64,000 bases of DNA from Trichomonas vaginalis G3 (taxonomy: Eukaryota > Parabasalia > Trichomonadida > Trichomonadidae): assembly GCF_026262505.1 (NCBI RefSeq), contig NC_067206.1:5856879-5920878 (forward strand), read 5' to 3'. How positions within the stretch are numbered: position 1 is the stretch's first letter; every line of letters starts with the position of its first letter. Positions 8,576-18,317 of the stretch are shown piece by piece. Position numbers and translations under genes: made by a program. The notes below the pieces were generated by a model, which made no database searches, was not told the DNA's origin, and worked only from the letters and a program-made list of their open reading frames with translations.

Positions 8576-9382
8576 TTATTCTTGACTTTGTTGTTGCATT
8601 TGTTCCATTTGTTGCATTTGTTGTTCTTGAGCTATTTGTTGTTGAAGTTGTTCTTGTAGTACAATACTTTCACCAGTTGCATCTTCCAATTCGAAACTTT
8701 CTGCCGTCATTGACAAATACATAGGACATAAAAGTTTTACAGGAACAAAGTTTGCGTCAACTAAGGTTAAGTTTATGTTTGCTAAAGTGTTTGAGTTCAC
8801 TAAAGCTGAAAACTCTGCATTCGAATGAACAATAGGCAAACCAGCAGAGAAAGTGTTGTTTATACGCATGAGTATCTTTTGGTCATAGTAGTTTCTGTCG
8901 ACATTCGAATAGCACTTTGAACCTAAGTTTGAAACAATATATAAAATAGGTGTACTTAAAGTCAATGGAATAGACATTCCTTGTATGACACCTTTTCCTG
9001 TTATAGGAAACTGTTGGTAGTAAAAACCAGAAATAAGTTTTGTATTATAGCTCATATCGTTTATAGTAAACTCAGTCGGACATCCAAACATAATGAAACC
9101 TGCTCTAGTTGCAGCACATGTTACACTCGTCCTTAAAGTATTAAATAAGTCAACAAAACCTGTTGGTGGTATATCTGAATAAGTATCTTCAAAGGAGTAT
9201 TTTTTACCATTCACAACAATAAAATCTTCTGGTGTCAAAAGAGCAAAACAGGCTTTAGTCGTCATTGTGTTTAAGGTTAGTTTACAATATCGTCCTTGAG
9301 GACTTTGTAAGTTTGTTGTTATAGAATTATATGACTCAGGGTTTTTAGTCGTAATAGTATAAACCATTATGTCTTCTGCCAT
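8576..9382 (-). CDS. Minor capsid (penton-like) protein (268 aa)
   Basis: Beta-rich protein with a hydrophobic centre and a C-terminal INLTLVDANFVPVKL segment. The Gln-rich tail (EQLQQQIAQEQQMQQ...) is probably flexible. It is homologous along its length to the broken gene at 26904-27667 in element B. In Polintons the gene near the major capsid with this size and beta pattern is the single-jelly-roll penton, which is the basis of the call. The ATG at 9382 is preferred to an upstream TTG. Five bases separate it from the stop of the 9388-9966 gene, as expected for a packed late block. Confidence 0.6.
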   Translation of the reverse strand: MAEDIMVYTITTKNPESYNSITTNLQSPQGRYCKLTLNTMTTKACFALLTPEDFIVVNGKKYSFEDTYSDIPPTGFVDLFNTLRTSVTCAATRAGFIMFGCPTEFTINDMSYNTKLISGFYYQQFPITGKGVIQGMSIPLTLSTPILYIVSNLGSKCYSNVDRNYYDQKILMRINNTFSAGLPIVHSNAEFSALVNSNTLANINLTLVDANFVPVKLLCPMYLSMTAESFELEDATGESIVLQEQLQQQIAQEQQMQQMEQMQQQSQE

Positions 9383-9387
9383 TTTAC

Positions 9388-9966
9388 TTAGCAAATAAAT
9401 TTTAATGAAATGTTGTGGTCGTCAAATATTTTTATAACGTCTGGGAAACTATACTTTAAGTTCAACGTTTCACCTCCTTTCATAACGTATATCTTGTCAA
9501 TGACATTATATGAAACACCACAGCAACTAACGTCGGGTTCTATTTCTTTGATGTTTATATCGTCTGCCTCTGTCAAAAGTTTCAATAGTTCTTTCAAAAC
9601 TTCATGAGGTGCAATGACATATGAGTTCACTTTTACAGGGTTGTGTTCGACCAAGTTTAACATTATACCTAAAGCTTGACAAATCTTCTCCTGAGTTTGA
9701 AGTTTGTCTTTCAGTTGTTGGTAGTCGTTTCGAATATCTGCAACAGAACTTAAGTCTCTGCTAACTTCAGGATATGTTGGTTCTTTTACAGGAACTATTG
9801 TTATACCATCTTGGTCTTCGTATGGTTTCCCCATTTCAACATCTCTTTCTTTGACATTGACAATAACACTTTGACTGTTTGTTTGAGTTGGTGAATTTAA
9901 CTTCACATCTGCCATCGCCATTAAACCTTTTGAAACACTTACGCTTCTATTTTTCGGAAATGACAT
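9388..9966 (-). CDS. Conserved Maverick protein with DPE/DPD-CCG motif (192 aa)
   Basis: Starts at the ATG at 9966 (MSFPKNRS); a longer upstream frame would overlap the divergent gene at 9985. The C-terminal third has EPDVSCCG followed by a short beta-rich segment and matches DPEIECCG plus the same tail in the gene at 26029-26642 of element B. The middle is probably coiled coil. Function unknown; the position between capsid genes suggests a virion part or assembly factor. Confidence 0.6.
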   Translation of the reverse strand: MSFPKNRSVSVSKGLMAMADVKLNSPTQTNSQSVIVNVKERDVEMGKPYEDQDGITIVPVKEPTYPEVSRDLSSVADIRNDYQQLKDKLQTQEKICQALGIMLNLVEHNPVKVNSYVIAPHEVLKELLKLLTEADDINIKEIEPDVSCCGVSYNVIDKIYVMKGGETLNLKYSFPDVIKIFDDHNISLKFIC

Positions 9967-9984
9967 TTTACTTAGAATAAAAAG

Positions 9985-10404
9985 ATGGACGTATTTGAGT
10001 ATCTCTTCGAATTGAAGCAAAACAAAGTTTACACACACAAACAATACAAGTTCATTGACAGAGTAGTTCTTTACACAAACAATGGAAAATGTTATAGAAT
10101 AGCAATATTTGCTGAACCAAAATATTTTCATAAAGCAAAGAAAGTTGGTATAACCGAGATGGTGAAAGTTCTTGAAGCAGACAAAAATATAACAACAAAA
10201 CTGACCGATATTTCTAAAGGTAAGTTTATAATACAATTTTATGTCAAAACTGGCGTACTGTCAATATTTGACGGAGAGAAGTCAGTTCAAGAACAACTTA
10301 CTGACCTGCTGCCAAAATCTGCTCGATGGAAGCTGTCGTTATGCCAATCTGAGGAGCCCCAGCAGGTTTCATCGAACGAATCTTCAAAAGAGCATCTTCC
10401 GTGA
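9985..10404 (+). CDS. Small Maverick protein, divergent from the 9966 gene (139 aa)
   Basis: ATG at 9985, only 18 bp from the start of the divergent gene. Lysine-rich, mixed fold, with YRIAIFAEPKYF and VKTGVLSIFDGEK segments. Its last 35 codons lie opposite the 3' end of the major capsid gene, and that part looks like antisense of the capsid frame, so the original stop may have been earlier. No family recognised. Confidence 0.45.
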   Translation: MDVFEYLFELKQNKVYTHKQYKFIDRVVLYTNNGKCYRIAIFAEPKYFHKAKKVGITEMVKVLEADKNITTKLTDISKGKFIIQFYVKTGVLSIFDGEKSVQEQLTDLLPKSARWKLSLCQSEEPQQVSSNESSKEHLP

Positions 10405-11905
10405 AAAGTGCTATTGGTTTTGTAAACTTCTTTGCTCTCAGTTCATCTGGACCGTCTCTGTCACCAGTATATTGTATTTGAACTGTACCAACAGTTGAAA
10501 TACCACCCATAAAGTCTTCTGAGTCAGCAAATGGAATGCCAAGCCAAAAGTTTGAACGGTCTCCATTTGTATATTGAGTTTTTTGACCTCCTGTATGAGT
10601 CCATACTTTCACATATGGCATAATAGAACTTTGCATTTCAGGGTTAATGGTTGTTGTGAAGTTGTTGTTAAAGTTCATAGCATCTAATGTCAAGTTGTAT
10701 GACCTCATATCCTCAACTGTAGAATATTCTTCTCTTGGATAATATTTGCCATCTATGTTTATATGATATTTAATACCGGGGTTGTAGAAACAAGAATAGT
10801 CATTTATAGTTCGTCTGAACAGTACAAACATAGTATCTGCATGTTTCATTGCAGTTGTTAAAGCAATATCTGTTCTTGCACCTGGGTCAGCACTTTGGTT
10901 TCCAACTTCACCTGCAAAGTCTTTGACAGATATTTGGTGTATAGGGAACATAAGTGGAACTGCAATATATTTGGCAGCTAAAGCATTTGAAATATCTGGG
11001 TCCAACATATAGACTGCAAGTCTGCTTTCTATTCTCTTGCATTCAAATTTTTCGCATGTGAACTTAACTGGGTCCCAAGCATCTCCAGCAGCATTGAAAT
11101 AATAGTTTACTTCAGTGTTGAGGTTTGAGAAACCAAAGTCTAAGTCAACTTTGTTTTTGCAAAAGTCGGCGAATGACATTTTATTTGTTCCCACTACTTC
11201 TGTAAGAGTGAATGGGTCTTGTGTTGGTGCAATGACTAAGTTATTTTTGCTTGGAGTAAGTTCAATAGAAATTTTTCCTGCCCAGTTTGGCAAGTATCTT
11301 AAAAACCTGAAGATGAGGAAAGATGACAAAGGAACTCTAAGTTTCAGTTTTACTTTGGTTACTGCTGCTGCAGTTTGTCCAGAAAGGTTAACATAAACTC
11401 CTGGAACGTTAGGGTCAAGTCTTCTTATTTTCTCAATAGTTGCATACTGGTCTGTTTGTTCTCTAGCTTGTGGTTGTACTGAGTTTCTCAAAGCGAACCA
11501 TTCATAGTTTGCCCATGTTACTGTTTGAACTAAGTCAGAGTTAGAATATATCTTATATCCCATGAAAACTTCTGGAGCATATTGGTATCCGACATAGAAA
11601 ATTCCATTGCAACCTTTCTTGTCAGACAACTTGGCAGAAGGTTTTATTTCAATGTCTTGTTCCACGTATAAGAAAGAGTTGTCAATAGAAATTATATGAA
11701 ACCTGTCGCAAGCAATATCTACTGTTGTTGAAGAACCTTCTCCAAACTCACCTACGTTTCCATAAGAAACAGCAGTTGTATATTCGTAAGTTCCAGGAAC
11801 TATTTCTGACCTTCTAATGGCATTGTCGCATTCGTTATACCATTCGGAAACATTTCCATTCATAGCATCCAAAACTGTTGGCGTTATATTCTGAGCGGCG
11901 TACAT
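10298..11905 (-). CDS. Major capsid protein, double jelly-roll (535 aa)
   Basis: A long whole frame with the pattern of Polinton-type major capsid proteins: N-terminal IDNSFLYVEQDIEIKPSA, a central VPLSSFLIFRFLRYLPNW stretch and the ELTPSKNNLVIA strand that usually closes the first jelly roll, then a second beta-rich half. The length fits the family (about 500-600 aa). The protein would build the hexons of an icosahedral shell. The ATG at 11905 follows a TCATA Inr-like motif. First gene of the capsid pair MCP-penton; the minus-strand genes upstream (11973-15201) are probably virion proteins too. No capsid gene is visible in element B. Confidence 0.8.
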   Translation of the reverse strand: MYAAQNITPTVLDAMNGNVSEWYNECDNAIRRSEIVPGTYEYTTAVSYGNVGEFGEGSSTTVDIACDRFHIISIDNSFLYVEQDIEIKPSAKLSDKKGCNGIFYVGYQYAPEVFMGYKIYSNSDLVQTVTWANYEWFALRNSVQPQAREQTDQYATIEKIRRLDPNVPGVYVNLSGQTAAAVTKVKLKLRVPLSSFLIFRFLRYLPNWAGKISIELTPSKNNLVIAPTQDPFTLTEVVGTNKMSFADFCKNKVDLDFGFSNLNTEVNYYFNAAGDAWDPVKFTCEKFECKRIESRLAVYMLDPDISNALAAKYIAVPLMFPIHQISVKDFAGEVGNQSADPGARTDIALTTAMKHADTMFVLFRRTINDYSCFYNPGIKYHINIDGKYYPREEYSTVEDMRSYNLTLDAMNFNNNFTTTINPEMQSSIMPYVKVWTHTGGQKTQYTNGDRSNFWLGIPFADSEDFMGGISTVGTVQIQYTGDRDGPDELRAKKFTKPIALFTEDALLKIRSMKPAGAPQIGITTASIEQILAAGQ

Positions 11906-11972
11906 TTCATATGAGTAAAAATATAGAATAGTTGGATTTATATGTCATAATAGAACCCACTCCGACCAAGCT

Positions 11973-12686
11973 TTACTTTCTTCCTGACTGAGTTTTTAAC
12001 TCTGCTTGAAGTTGTTGCATCTTTGCATTATGTTCATCTAGTATGTTGCAAATTTCCCATGTCCTTTTTGCCTTTTGGCTCTGGTCGCCCATCTCAGGTA
12101 ACCTATATCCTAGAAAGAGTTTGTCATAGTCTGTATTTGAGTCTTCGCGTATTGTTTGCATGACTCTTTCCTGAGTTTCCGGTTCAAGCGCTTCAAACAG
12201 TGCCTGTCCATATGGAATAAGCTCGTTTCCAAATATATGTTTTTGTAGCCATTCTGGTTTTCTTTCCATGTTACCAACTATATCTTTTGTGAATGGGAAA
12301 GCTTTTACCCAATCTTTCAGTCTTGCGTCGTTTATTTCTGTAGTTGGTTTTATTTTGTCAAGGAACATGTTTTTCAATACTAACATTTCATTTGGTACTG
12401 TCCATTTGAGTTTTCTTAAATATTCATCCCTTCTCGATTCATCGTCTGCAAAGTAAGTTTTTATGACATTTTGTAAACTTTCGTTTGCAAGGTCATGTAC
12501 AATAGGTTCTCTTCCTTCTCTCTCCCTAACTGTCTTTCTAAACTCTTCACCAAATATACCATCTCTATGGTTCTGTGTAGTTCTTTGAGATAAATGTTCT
12601 AGAACGTCAGGTGTTATATTTCCATCAGCCATGTTCATTTCATACTGGTCCAAAATATCTGCATGTTTCATATCTTTCAATGGCAT
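11973..12686 (-). CDS. Maverick protein of unknown function (237 aa)
   Basis: Whole frame from MPLKDMKHADIL. Charged, mostly helical, with repeated D/E-R clusters and no recognised domain. It is 67 bp upstream of the capsid gene and 11 bp downstream of the 12698-13339 gene, so it belongs to the same block of probable virion genes. Confidence 0.55.
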   Translation of the reverse strand: MPLKDMKHADILDQYEMNMADGNITPDVLEHLSQRTTQNHRDGIFGEEFRKTVREREGREPIVHDLANESLQNVIKTYFADDESRRDEYLRKLKWTVPNEMLVLKNMFLDKIKPTTEINDARLKDWVKAFPFTKDIVGNMERKPEWLQKHIFGNELIPYGQALFEALEPETQERVMQTIREDSNTDYDKLFLGYRLPEMGDQSQKAKRTWEICNILDEHNAKMQQLQAELKTQSGRK

Positions 12687-12697
12687 TAAAGCCGCGC

Positions 12698-13339
12698 TTA
12701 AAAACCAGCTATATCTGGTTCACCATTGACTTCCATTGCGTCTACAACTTCTTGGAATTGTGGTTGTAAGTTTATGAACCACCTATCCGGATTAGCTTTA
12801 TGACCCCATCTCATTGTAGTTCCATCGTCTGCAGAAACAAAAGTAGGTTTGTTTCCATCTTGGTTAGGTTCTGAATGAACTTTAAACAATGTTTCATTTC
12901 TATATGTTTTCTTGAAATTTAACCTTTTATTTTCACCGAGTTCATCCGAAGATTGAACGTTAAATGCTCGTAAGTAAAAAGGGTTGTTGTATTTGTGTAC
13001 ATTTTCTTTCAGTGCTTCCATTCTATGCTGAATATTTTCATCTGGTGTTGGAGTCTTTTGTATGTCGGCAAACATTTTTCGATATTCTTCTACTATGTCA
13101 GCTGAATTTTTTTTAGACTCTTGGAAATATTCCATATTCTCCGCATACTCTTGTTGAGGGTCAAGATTTTTCGGCTGTTCCAAATCTTCATCTAGTTCTG
13201 TGAAGTTAGTTTCCAAAGGAGTGACTTGTTCGTTTCCTTCAGGCTCTTCTAGCTGTTGTTGCTGAACTATTTCTTCCATGTCTGGTTGTATCTGAACTAG
13301 TTCTTCCTGTGGAGTTTCTTGTACCTCATCTGCTGGCAT
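12698..13339 (-). CDS. Acidic Gln/Glu-rich Maverick protein (213 aa)
   Basis: The first 70 residues are dominated by glutamate and glutamine and are probably disordered; the C-terminal half is more balanced and ends in a tryptophan-containing WGHKANPDRWFINLQPQF stretch. No named family. Eleven bases from the next gene. Could be a scaffold or tegument-like protein; this is inference from composition and place. Confidence 0.55.
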   Translation of the reverse strand: MPADEVQETPQEELVQIQPDMEEIVQQQQLEEPEGNEQVTPLETNFTELDEDLEQPKNLDPQQEYAENMEYFQESKKNSADIVEEYRKMFADIQKTPTPDENIQHRMEALKENVHKYNNPFYLRAFNVQSSDELGENKRLNFKKTYRNETLFKVHSEPNQDGNKPTFVSADDGTTMRWGHKANPDRWFINLQPQFQEVVDAMEVNGEPDIAGF

Positions 13340-13383
13340 TTCATATATTCCGAGACCGTTTTCAACAAGTTTCCCTTTCTAAG

Positions 13384-15201
13384 TCATCCGGACTCAAAAA
13401 ACCTTTCTTCTTTCGTTCCGTCTCTATTTTTTACGCGTTTCATGACGGGAGTTGAATTGTCATTTAGCTCTGACATCAAATATCTCGGAGTAAATTCAGT
13501 CATGTCATTTGGATGATATGCTATTAAATCATATCCCTTAGCGAGCTTGTATTTTCCAGGTTTGAAATTATATCCCATTTGGTGCTGAACCATAAAGCTA
13601 AATAGGTTCGGGTCAGTATTTCCATCCTTGAACTTTCTAATAGCTTCTTTATATCTGTCACTAAAGTCAATACTATCTGGGTAACCATAGTCTTCCTTAA
13701 GCCTTTTTAAGAATTCTTGGTTTCCTTGTTCTCTACTTCTTTTATGTCCTTGCTCTGTTTGTGGTTGTTGTTGTGCAGGGTTTTGAACTGTTGGTTGTGG
13801 TTGTTGTTGTGCAGGGTTTTGAACTGTTGGTTGTTGTGTTGGTTGTTGTGCTGGTTGTTGTGTTGGTTGTTGTTGTTGTTGTGCTGGATTTTGAACTGTT
13901 GGTTGTTGTGTTGGTTTTGGTGCATGCCTGTGTCTGTGTCCATGTGACGATGTAAATGTTTTAGGTAGTCCTGGTGCAGGTGCTTCTCTTGGAGGGTTTG
14001 GTGGTATATAAATTCCAACAGCTGGTATATAAGTTCCACCAGCTGGCACATATGTTCCATCTGCAGCGTAATGTCCTACCTGACTTTTCGTTCTTAAGAA
14101 AGCATTTACTAGGTCTGTTTTGGTCTGTTGTAACTCTTTTTCTTGACTTTTCACAACAGTTGCTCTAACGGCGTCATAGGCACTTTGAACTGCCTGTCTC
14201 GTTGCTGCATCTGTTATTTTCGTCATATTTTGTGCTACTTCTTTTAACTCTTTGTCGAAACCTTCAGACTTCAGTTTCTTTCCAGATGAGAAGTCGTTCA
14301 CTTGTTTCACCTTACTATGAAGAGCTTCGAAGGCGTTCTTAAAGTCAGCATTTGTTAAAGCTTCATTTGAACTGTCTTCATCCGCTTGTATTTTTGTCCT
14401 TATTGACCCTATAAGTTGGGCTGCTTTAGCGTTAGCTTGGGCATCTAACCAGTCATTGTTAGCTTTTATATATTCTGCGCTTTTCATTGCCTTTTGCATG
14501 GCTGCGTCGTTATTTTTACTTTCTTGTGCTAAGTTTTCATACTGTACGGTTTGGTTTTGCAACTGTAAAAGTTTTTCTGCCTTTACATTTGCTTCAACTT
14601 CTTTTTTATACTCATCGCTATCCATATATGTCTTCAGGGCTTTTTGTTTTATCTCTTCATCTTTCAGTACTTTATATTGAGTAGTATGGTTTTTCAAATT
14701 TATAACATCTTGTTCCATTTTTGCTACTTCTGCTGCTTTTTCTGACACTTTTTTCGCATATTCCTCTGTACTTAGTTCTTTCAGTTGTTCTTCTTTCTTC
14801 TTTTTCTCTACGTTTAACTCATTGAGTTTCTTTGTGTGTCTGTCATATTCTAGTTTCTTTTCGTTTTCACTTATTTGTTTCTGTATGTCTATGTTTGACT
14901 TTTTGACATCTGTTATTTGATTTTTGAGTGAACTCAAATTCATTTGACTTTGAGGGTTATAAGCTGTTCCGTCTGCAGCTCCACCATAGCCTGCCATTTT
15001 CGCTAAAAGTGCCGCTCTTAAACCTCCACTCTGTGCACCAACAACTCGGTTTAAAAGCATAGGATTGCTTGACATTTGTTGCAACATAGTGGGGTCATTC
15101 AGCATTTGTTGTTGCAACTGTTGTTGTGGTGTCAGTTTTACTTTTGGATGTTTCAATGCTCCCTTCCTCTTACGTATATTCTTACGTAGCTTACGTGGCA
15201 T
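13384..15201 (-). CDS. Large basic/coiled-coil virion-type protein (605 aa)
   Basis: The ATG at 15201 (MPRKLRKNIRKRKG) is preferred to a codon 21 bp upstream because it gives an arginine/lysine-rich start like core proteins of adeno-like viruses and has an Inr-like TCACTTAAA directly before it. Order: basic N-terminus, Q/M-rich stretch, Gly/Ala segment, a coiled coil of about 220 residues, then PTQQP/VQNPAQQQ repeats with a His-rich patch (HGHRHRH), and a folded C-terminal 110 residues. The repeats make other frames appear open on both strands; those are shadows. Likely a minor virion or genome-binding protein of element A. Confidence 0.6.
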   Translation of the reverse strand: MPRKLRKNIRKRKGALKHPKVKLTPQQQLQQQMLNDPTMLQQMSSNPMLLNRVVGAQSGGLRAALLAKMAGYGGAADGTAYNPQSQMNLSSLKNQITDVKKSNIDIQKQISENEKKLEYDRHTKKLNELNVEKKKKEEQLKELSTEEYAKKVSEKAAEVAKMEQDVINLKNHTTQYKVLKDEEIKQKALKTYMDSDEYKKEVEANVKAEKLLQLQNQTVQYENLAQESKNNDAAMQKAMKSAEYIKANNDWLDAQANAKAAQLIGSIRTKIQADEDSSNEALTNADFKNAFEALHSKVKQVNDFSSGKKLKSEGFDKELKEVAQNMTKITDAATRQAVQSAYDAVRATVVKSQEKELQQTKTDLVNAFLRTKSQVGHYAADGTYVPAGGTYIPAVGIYIPPNPPREAPAPGLPKTFTSSHGHRHRHAPKPTQQPTVQNPAQQQQQPTQQPAQQPTQQPTVQNPAQQQPQPTVQNPAQQQPQTEQGHKRSREQGNQEFLKRLKEDYGYPDSIDFSDRYKEAIRKFKDGNTDPNLFSFMVQHQMGYNFKPGKYKLAKGYDLIAYHPNDMTEFTPRYLMSELNDNSTPVMKRVKNRDGTKEERFFESG

Positions 15202-15608
15202 TTTAAGTGAAGTTAAAAACATTTACGATGAAGAAGTTTCGACAAAGCATTTACGAAGAAATCATGAAAATTCAAGAGGTGAGAAAACAGGTGAGAAAAC
15301 GGGTGACATCTCACCTCTTCACCTAAATTATATTTTTGGGTCATTTACGCTCATTACGATGAAATCATGACAAAACATTTACGAAGAAGTCTTGACAAAA
15401 CATTTACGATGAAGAAGTCTTGACAAAACATTTACGAAGAAGTCTTGACAAAACATTTACGATGAAGTCTTGACAAAACATTTACGAAGAAGTCTTGACA
15501 AAACATTTACGAAGAAGTCTTGACAAAACATGAAAACATATATAATTTGTGAAAAGCTCCTGGAAGACCCGTATATATAAGACCTTCATTTATACTAAAC
15601 ATCTTCGG
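15202..15608. repeat. GATC-type module and inverted 25-bp repeats near the end of element A
   Basis: Holds one GGTGA-type palindromic module (about 15275-15325, centre 15302-15315, with one base off the perfect palindrome) and about six to eight inverted copies of the 25-bp unit (15355-15535), somewhat more diverged than those at 2221-2465. No gene is seen. This is the mirror of the repeats on the left of the coding block. Confidence 0.85.
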
Positions 15609-15746
15609 GGGCTAGAAGGCACGAAGTGCCTGGAAGCCATCCCCCAAGAAAAAAAAAACTTCATTATACTCATTCATCCTCAGGGCTAGAAGGCACGAAG
15701 TGCCTGGAAGCCCCACTTCCTTTTTTTTTTTTTTTTTTTTTTTTTT
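15609..15746. repeat. Two terminal hairpins and poly-T tract at element A end
   Basis: Two copies of a hairpin with AGGCAC and GTGCCT arms around GAA (15617-15631 and 15691-15705), each inside a longer shared 27-bp sequence, 74 bp apart. The second runs into CCCCACT and a 26-bp T-run (15721-15746). The GGCAC hairpin recalls the GAGGCAC sequence just inside the ends of element B. Confidence 0.7.
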
Positions 15747-15834
15747 CATTTCAAATATTCATGAGAAAGAAAAAAATTCTAGCAATTTCAAATATTTTTG
15801 ATTTGATTGAATTCAAAAGTGTCACAAATATTCA

Positions 15835-16195
15835 ATGAGAAAGAGAAAAGAGATCGAATATGTTGTTTCTGAGCGAATAGTCAAGCAATATTTCGTTAAG
15901 TACAAAGATCAGCATCCGGAAAAAAATAAATGGGTATATCAAAATGAGATTCCGCAAGAAATATTTGAAAAATATCTAGAAACGAAGAAAACAGAAAATA
16001 TTGATGAAATGTTTACGCTGTACTCGAATTGTTCATGTTGTTGATCAAGATAAAAAAGAATTTTATCTTGAATTTTCAAAAAAAAATCAAATTCATCACA
16101 TATTAAACAAGAATCTAGATGAAGAACATCAAAAGGCTTATATAGATTATCTTGAAAGTTTACTCAAACTTGAAATAAAAAATAAATTAAATTAA
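15835..16195 (+). pseudogene. HP1-like chromodomain protein, frame broken
   Basis: The first frame (15835-16044) reads as a chromodomain: EYVVSERIVKQYFVKYKDQ with a later KNKWVYQNEIP, including the aromatic and tryptophan positions of the fold. The next frame (from about 16001 to 16195) reads EFYLEF...AYIDYLESLL, a pattern that fits a chromo-shadow domain. Together they are the size and order of a small heterochromatin protein 1. One frameshift between about 16001 and 16044 separates the two domains, so this is a recent pseudogene or a sequencing error. It starts about 90 bp beyond the poly-T tract of element A and converges on the 16187 gene. Confidence 0.55.
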
Positions 16196-17347
16196 ATTAA
16201 CCCTCGTTAGGATATCGTTGCAAATAAAGATCTGTTTCTCAGAAAGATCCTGATTTTCTGATAAATATTCTGTTGTAACTTCTACAAGGTTTAAGATATG
16301 AAAAACATTTTTGAATATTTCATCGCTATCAAATCTGCGGAAACATCTGGAATATAATTTCAAATATTTGTGAAGATTTGAATTCTCAATTGCATAATTA
16401 ATTAAAAATTCATGTGAATTTAAAAAATCGGTAGATGAAATTTGCATGGGTATAAGAGGAAGTACACAATAATACCCCTGAACTACATACTCTGTAAATG
16501 AATAGTGAGGAGAAAGACTTCGCAGAATTTCAAGTGTTTTTATGAATTCTAAAGCCATCTCAGATGTTATATCGACTGCTTTATAAAATAAAACTATAAA
16601 TTTGAGAAGATAAACAAAATCTTCGTTATTTATAATTGAATTCACGTCATTAAAAAAGTTGAAATAATTTGATATTAGTATATCCGAACATGGAAGAGCA
16701 GTTGCATATCCTGGGTAATATTTTAATAATTTTGTAAAGAAATTTGCAATTGCATAAGTTGAATATTGATTTTCGTACTCAATAATACTAGAAAAAATTT
16801 CTTTCTTGAGTAAAACTGCGTTTTGGAAGAATTCAACGTCAAGAATATTGTTTTTAATCAAAGCAATAAATGTATCGATGATATAGAGAGAATTGTCACT
16901 GCTGCTTATGAAACGTAATATCTCATCATATTGATCGGAAAATGTTGATAAATAAAGGTATTGTATGTTATCTAAAGCTTTAAAATGAATTAATTTTAAT
17001 GAAAAAATGAAAAAAATCTGGTTAATATAATGCGATAAATATTCGAATAAATTTTCCAGTAGTATCAAATCTATTTGAAAGATATTCGAAGAAGTGATAT
17101 TTTGAATTGTGAATTTTAATATTGTTTCATTTTGTGTAGATTGCTCGATAATGAAATGTATCAAAAGATTCATTGAATATGAGTCAATGGAAAAGCTTAA
17201 ATCCTTAGGGATATCCAAAATAAATCTTAATAAAGAAGATTCGTCTTGAAAATTAGCTTCCGAAAGTTCTATTTCAGTCGGAGCTGGAAGATTCCGATCA
17301 TTTATGAATCTCGAAACGACAGAAAATTTGTATTGTTTATATTTCAT
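16187..17347 (-). CDS. Hypothetical host protein (386 aa)
   Basis: Whole frame from an ATG at 17347. The N-terminus reads FSVVSRFINDRNLPAPTEIEL, followed by a long all-helical region with many short Leu/Ile/Phe-rich helices, suggesting an ARM/HEAT-like solenoid. No catalytic motif, signal peptide or membrane segment is visible. It looks like one of the lineage-specific Trichomonas families; the function is not known. Its 3' end overlaps the end of the HP1-like gene by 9 bp. Confidence 0.65.
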   Translation of the reverse strand: MKYKQYKFSVVSRFINDRNLPAPTEIELSEANFQDESSLLRFILDIPKDLSFSIDSYSMNLLIHFIIEQSTQNETILKFTIQNITSSNIFQIDLILLENLFEYLSHYINQIFFIFSLKLIHFKALDNIQYLYLSTFSDQYDEILRFISSSDNSLYIIDTFIALIKNNILDVEFFQNAVLLKKEIFSSIIEYENQYSTYAIANFFTKLLKYYPGYATALPCSDILISNYFNFFNDVNSIINNEDFVYLLKFIVLFYKAVDITSEMALEFIKTLEILRSLSPHYSFTEYVVQGYYCVLPLIPMQISSTDFLNSHEFLINYAIENSNLHKYLKLYSRCFRRFDSDEIFKNVFHILNLVEVTTEYLSENQDLSEKQIFICNDILTRVNLI

Positions 17348-18317
17348 TATTCGAAATGATAAACTTCAAAATCTAAAATTTATTTTTTTACAATATATTT
17401 CATCCTATTGTCAAGGCTAAATTTTTCACCGGAAGTGTATCAAAAATTGATAAGATTTACGGTGATCTAATTATGACAATTCAATGCATCTCGTGATATA
17501 ACGCAGATATAAACACAACTGATATTGCATAACTAATAATTGAGTCAAATAACTAAATTATGTGTTATATTTTACACATATTTCTTCAATTTTGTAATAA
17601 ATGGATGTTTAACACTAATTTTTTAAGGACTTCGACTTTAGCATCACATAAATATGTTATTTTCTATATTAAAACGTAATTTTGGTGGTCTTAGAATAGA
17701 AAAATATGCAATATTCGTGGAGATAATGAGGGTTCTTAAACATGTTCTTAAAAATAAATAAAATAATACAAATCTTTATTCAATCTTTTGATATTGTTGG
17801 TCCTCTCTTTGTGAAAATACTTAACTTCAAAGAGTATTATGTTTTACCTAGTGAGGACCTTAAGTTTGCAAAAACATAATAAAAGTAAAATAAAAAAGAT
17901 CGGATTTATCACAAAACTTTGAGTATTATAGGATTTAATATATTTTCTTAGTAGATTATATGATTTAGTTTCTTAAAATCTAAAGTATTTCTTGAGGAAA
18001 ATATAAATTGAAATTCAAAAAGTAAAAAAAATGTAAACAAATCAAATTTTAAATGGACCAAATGTTGATTTTTCATTCGTTTTCTCATTATCGAAAAAAA
18101 TTTGGAAAGCTAAGAAGTCAATAACAAGTTATATAATACAACAAAAACCCACATCGGATATGTTTTCATCAAATAGTCTCCTAGATTTGTTATGAAATTA
18201 AAATATCATGATATTTTAAGGGCTTTTGATTTCAATATTAGAATTATTCAGTTATGTCGTGCTAATATCAATTGCTTTATACAATTAATCGTTTACAAGC
18301 TGCAAAAATCGAACAAT

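Larger units (their letters stand above)
1..15717. mobile_element. Maverick/Polinton element A (right part, fossil)
   Basis: A virus-like element that enters from the left edge. Its family is set by a double-jelly-roll capsid gene (10298-11905), a penton-like gene (8576-9382), an A32/FtsK-type packaging ATPase (5466-6341), an SF3 helicase region (7310-8544) and KilA-N genes. PolB and integrase are not in the visible part and may lie to the left. The right end is placed near 15717, after two copies of a GC-rich hairpin, because the sequence there ends in ACT (Polinton ends are known to read AGT...ACT) and host-like sequence follows a 26-bp T-run. Most genes are full-length open frames; about two or three look broken, so it is probably fairly young. 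The exact right end is inference. Confidence 0.85.

Noticed and set aside
13707-14168. Open frames opposite the Gln-rich repeat part of the 605-aa protein
   Set aside because: Low-complexity shadows of the minus-strand CAA/CAG-rich gene.
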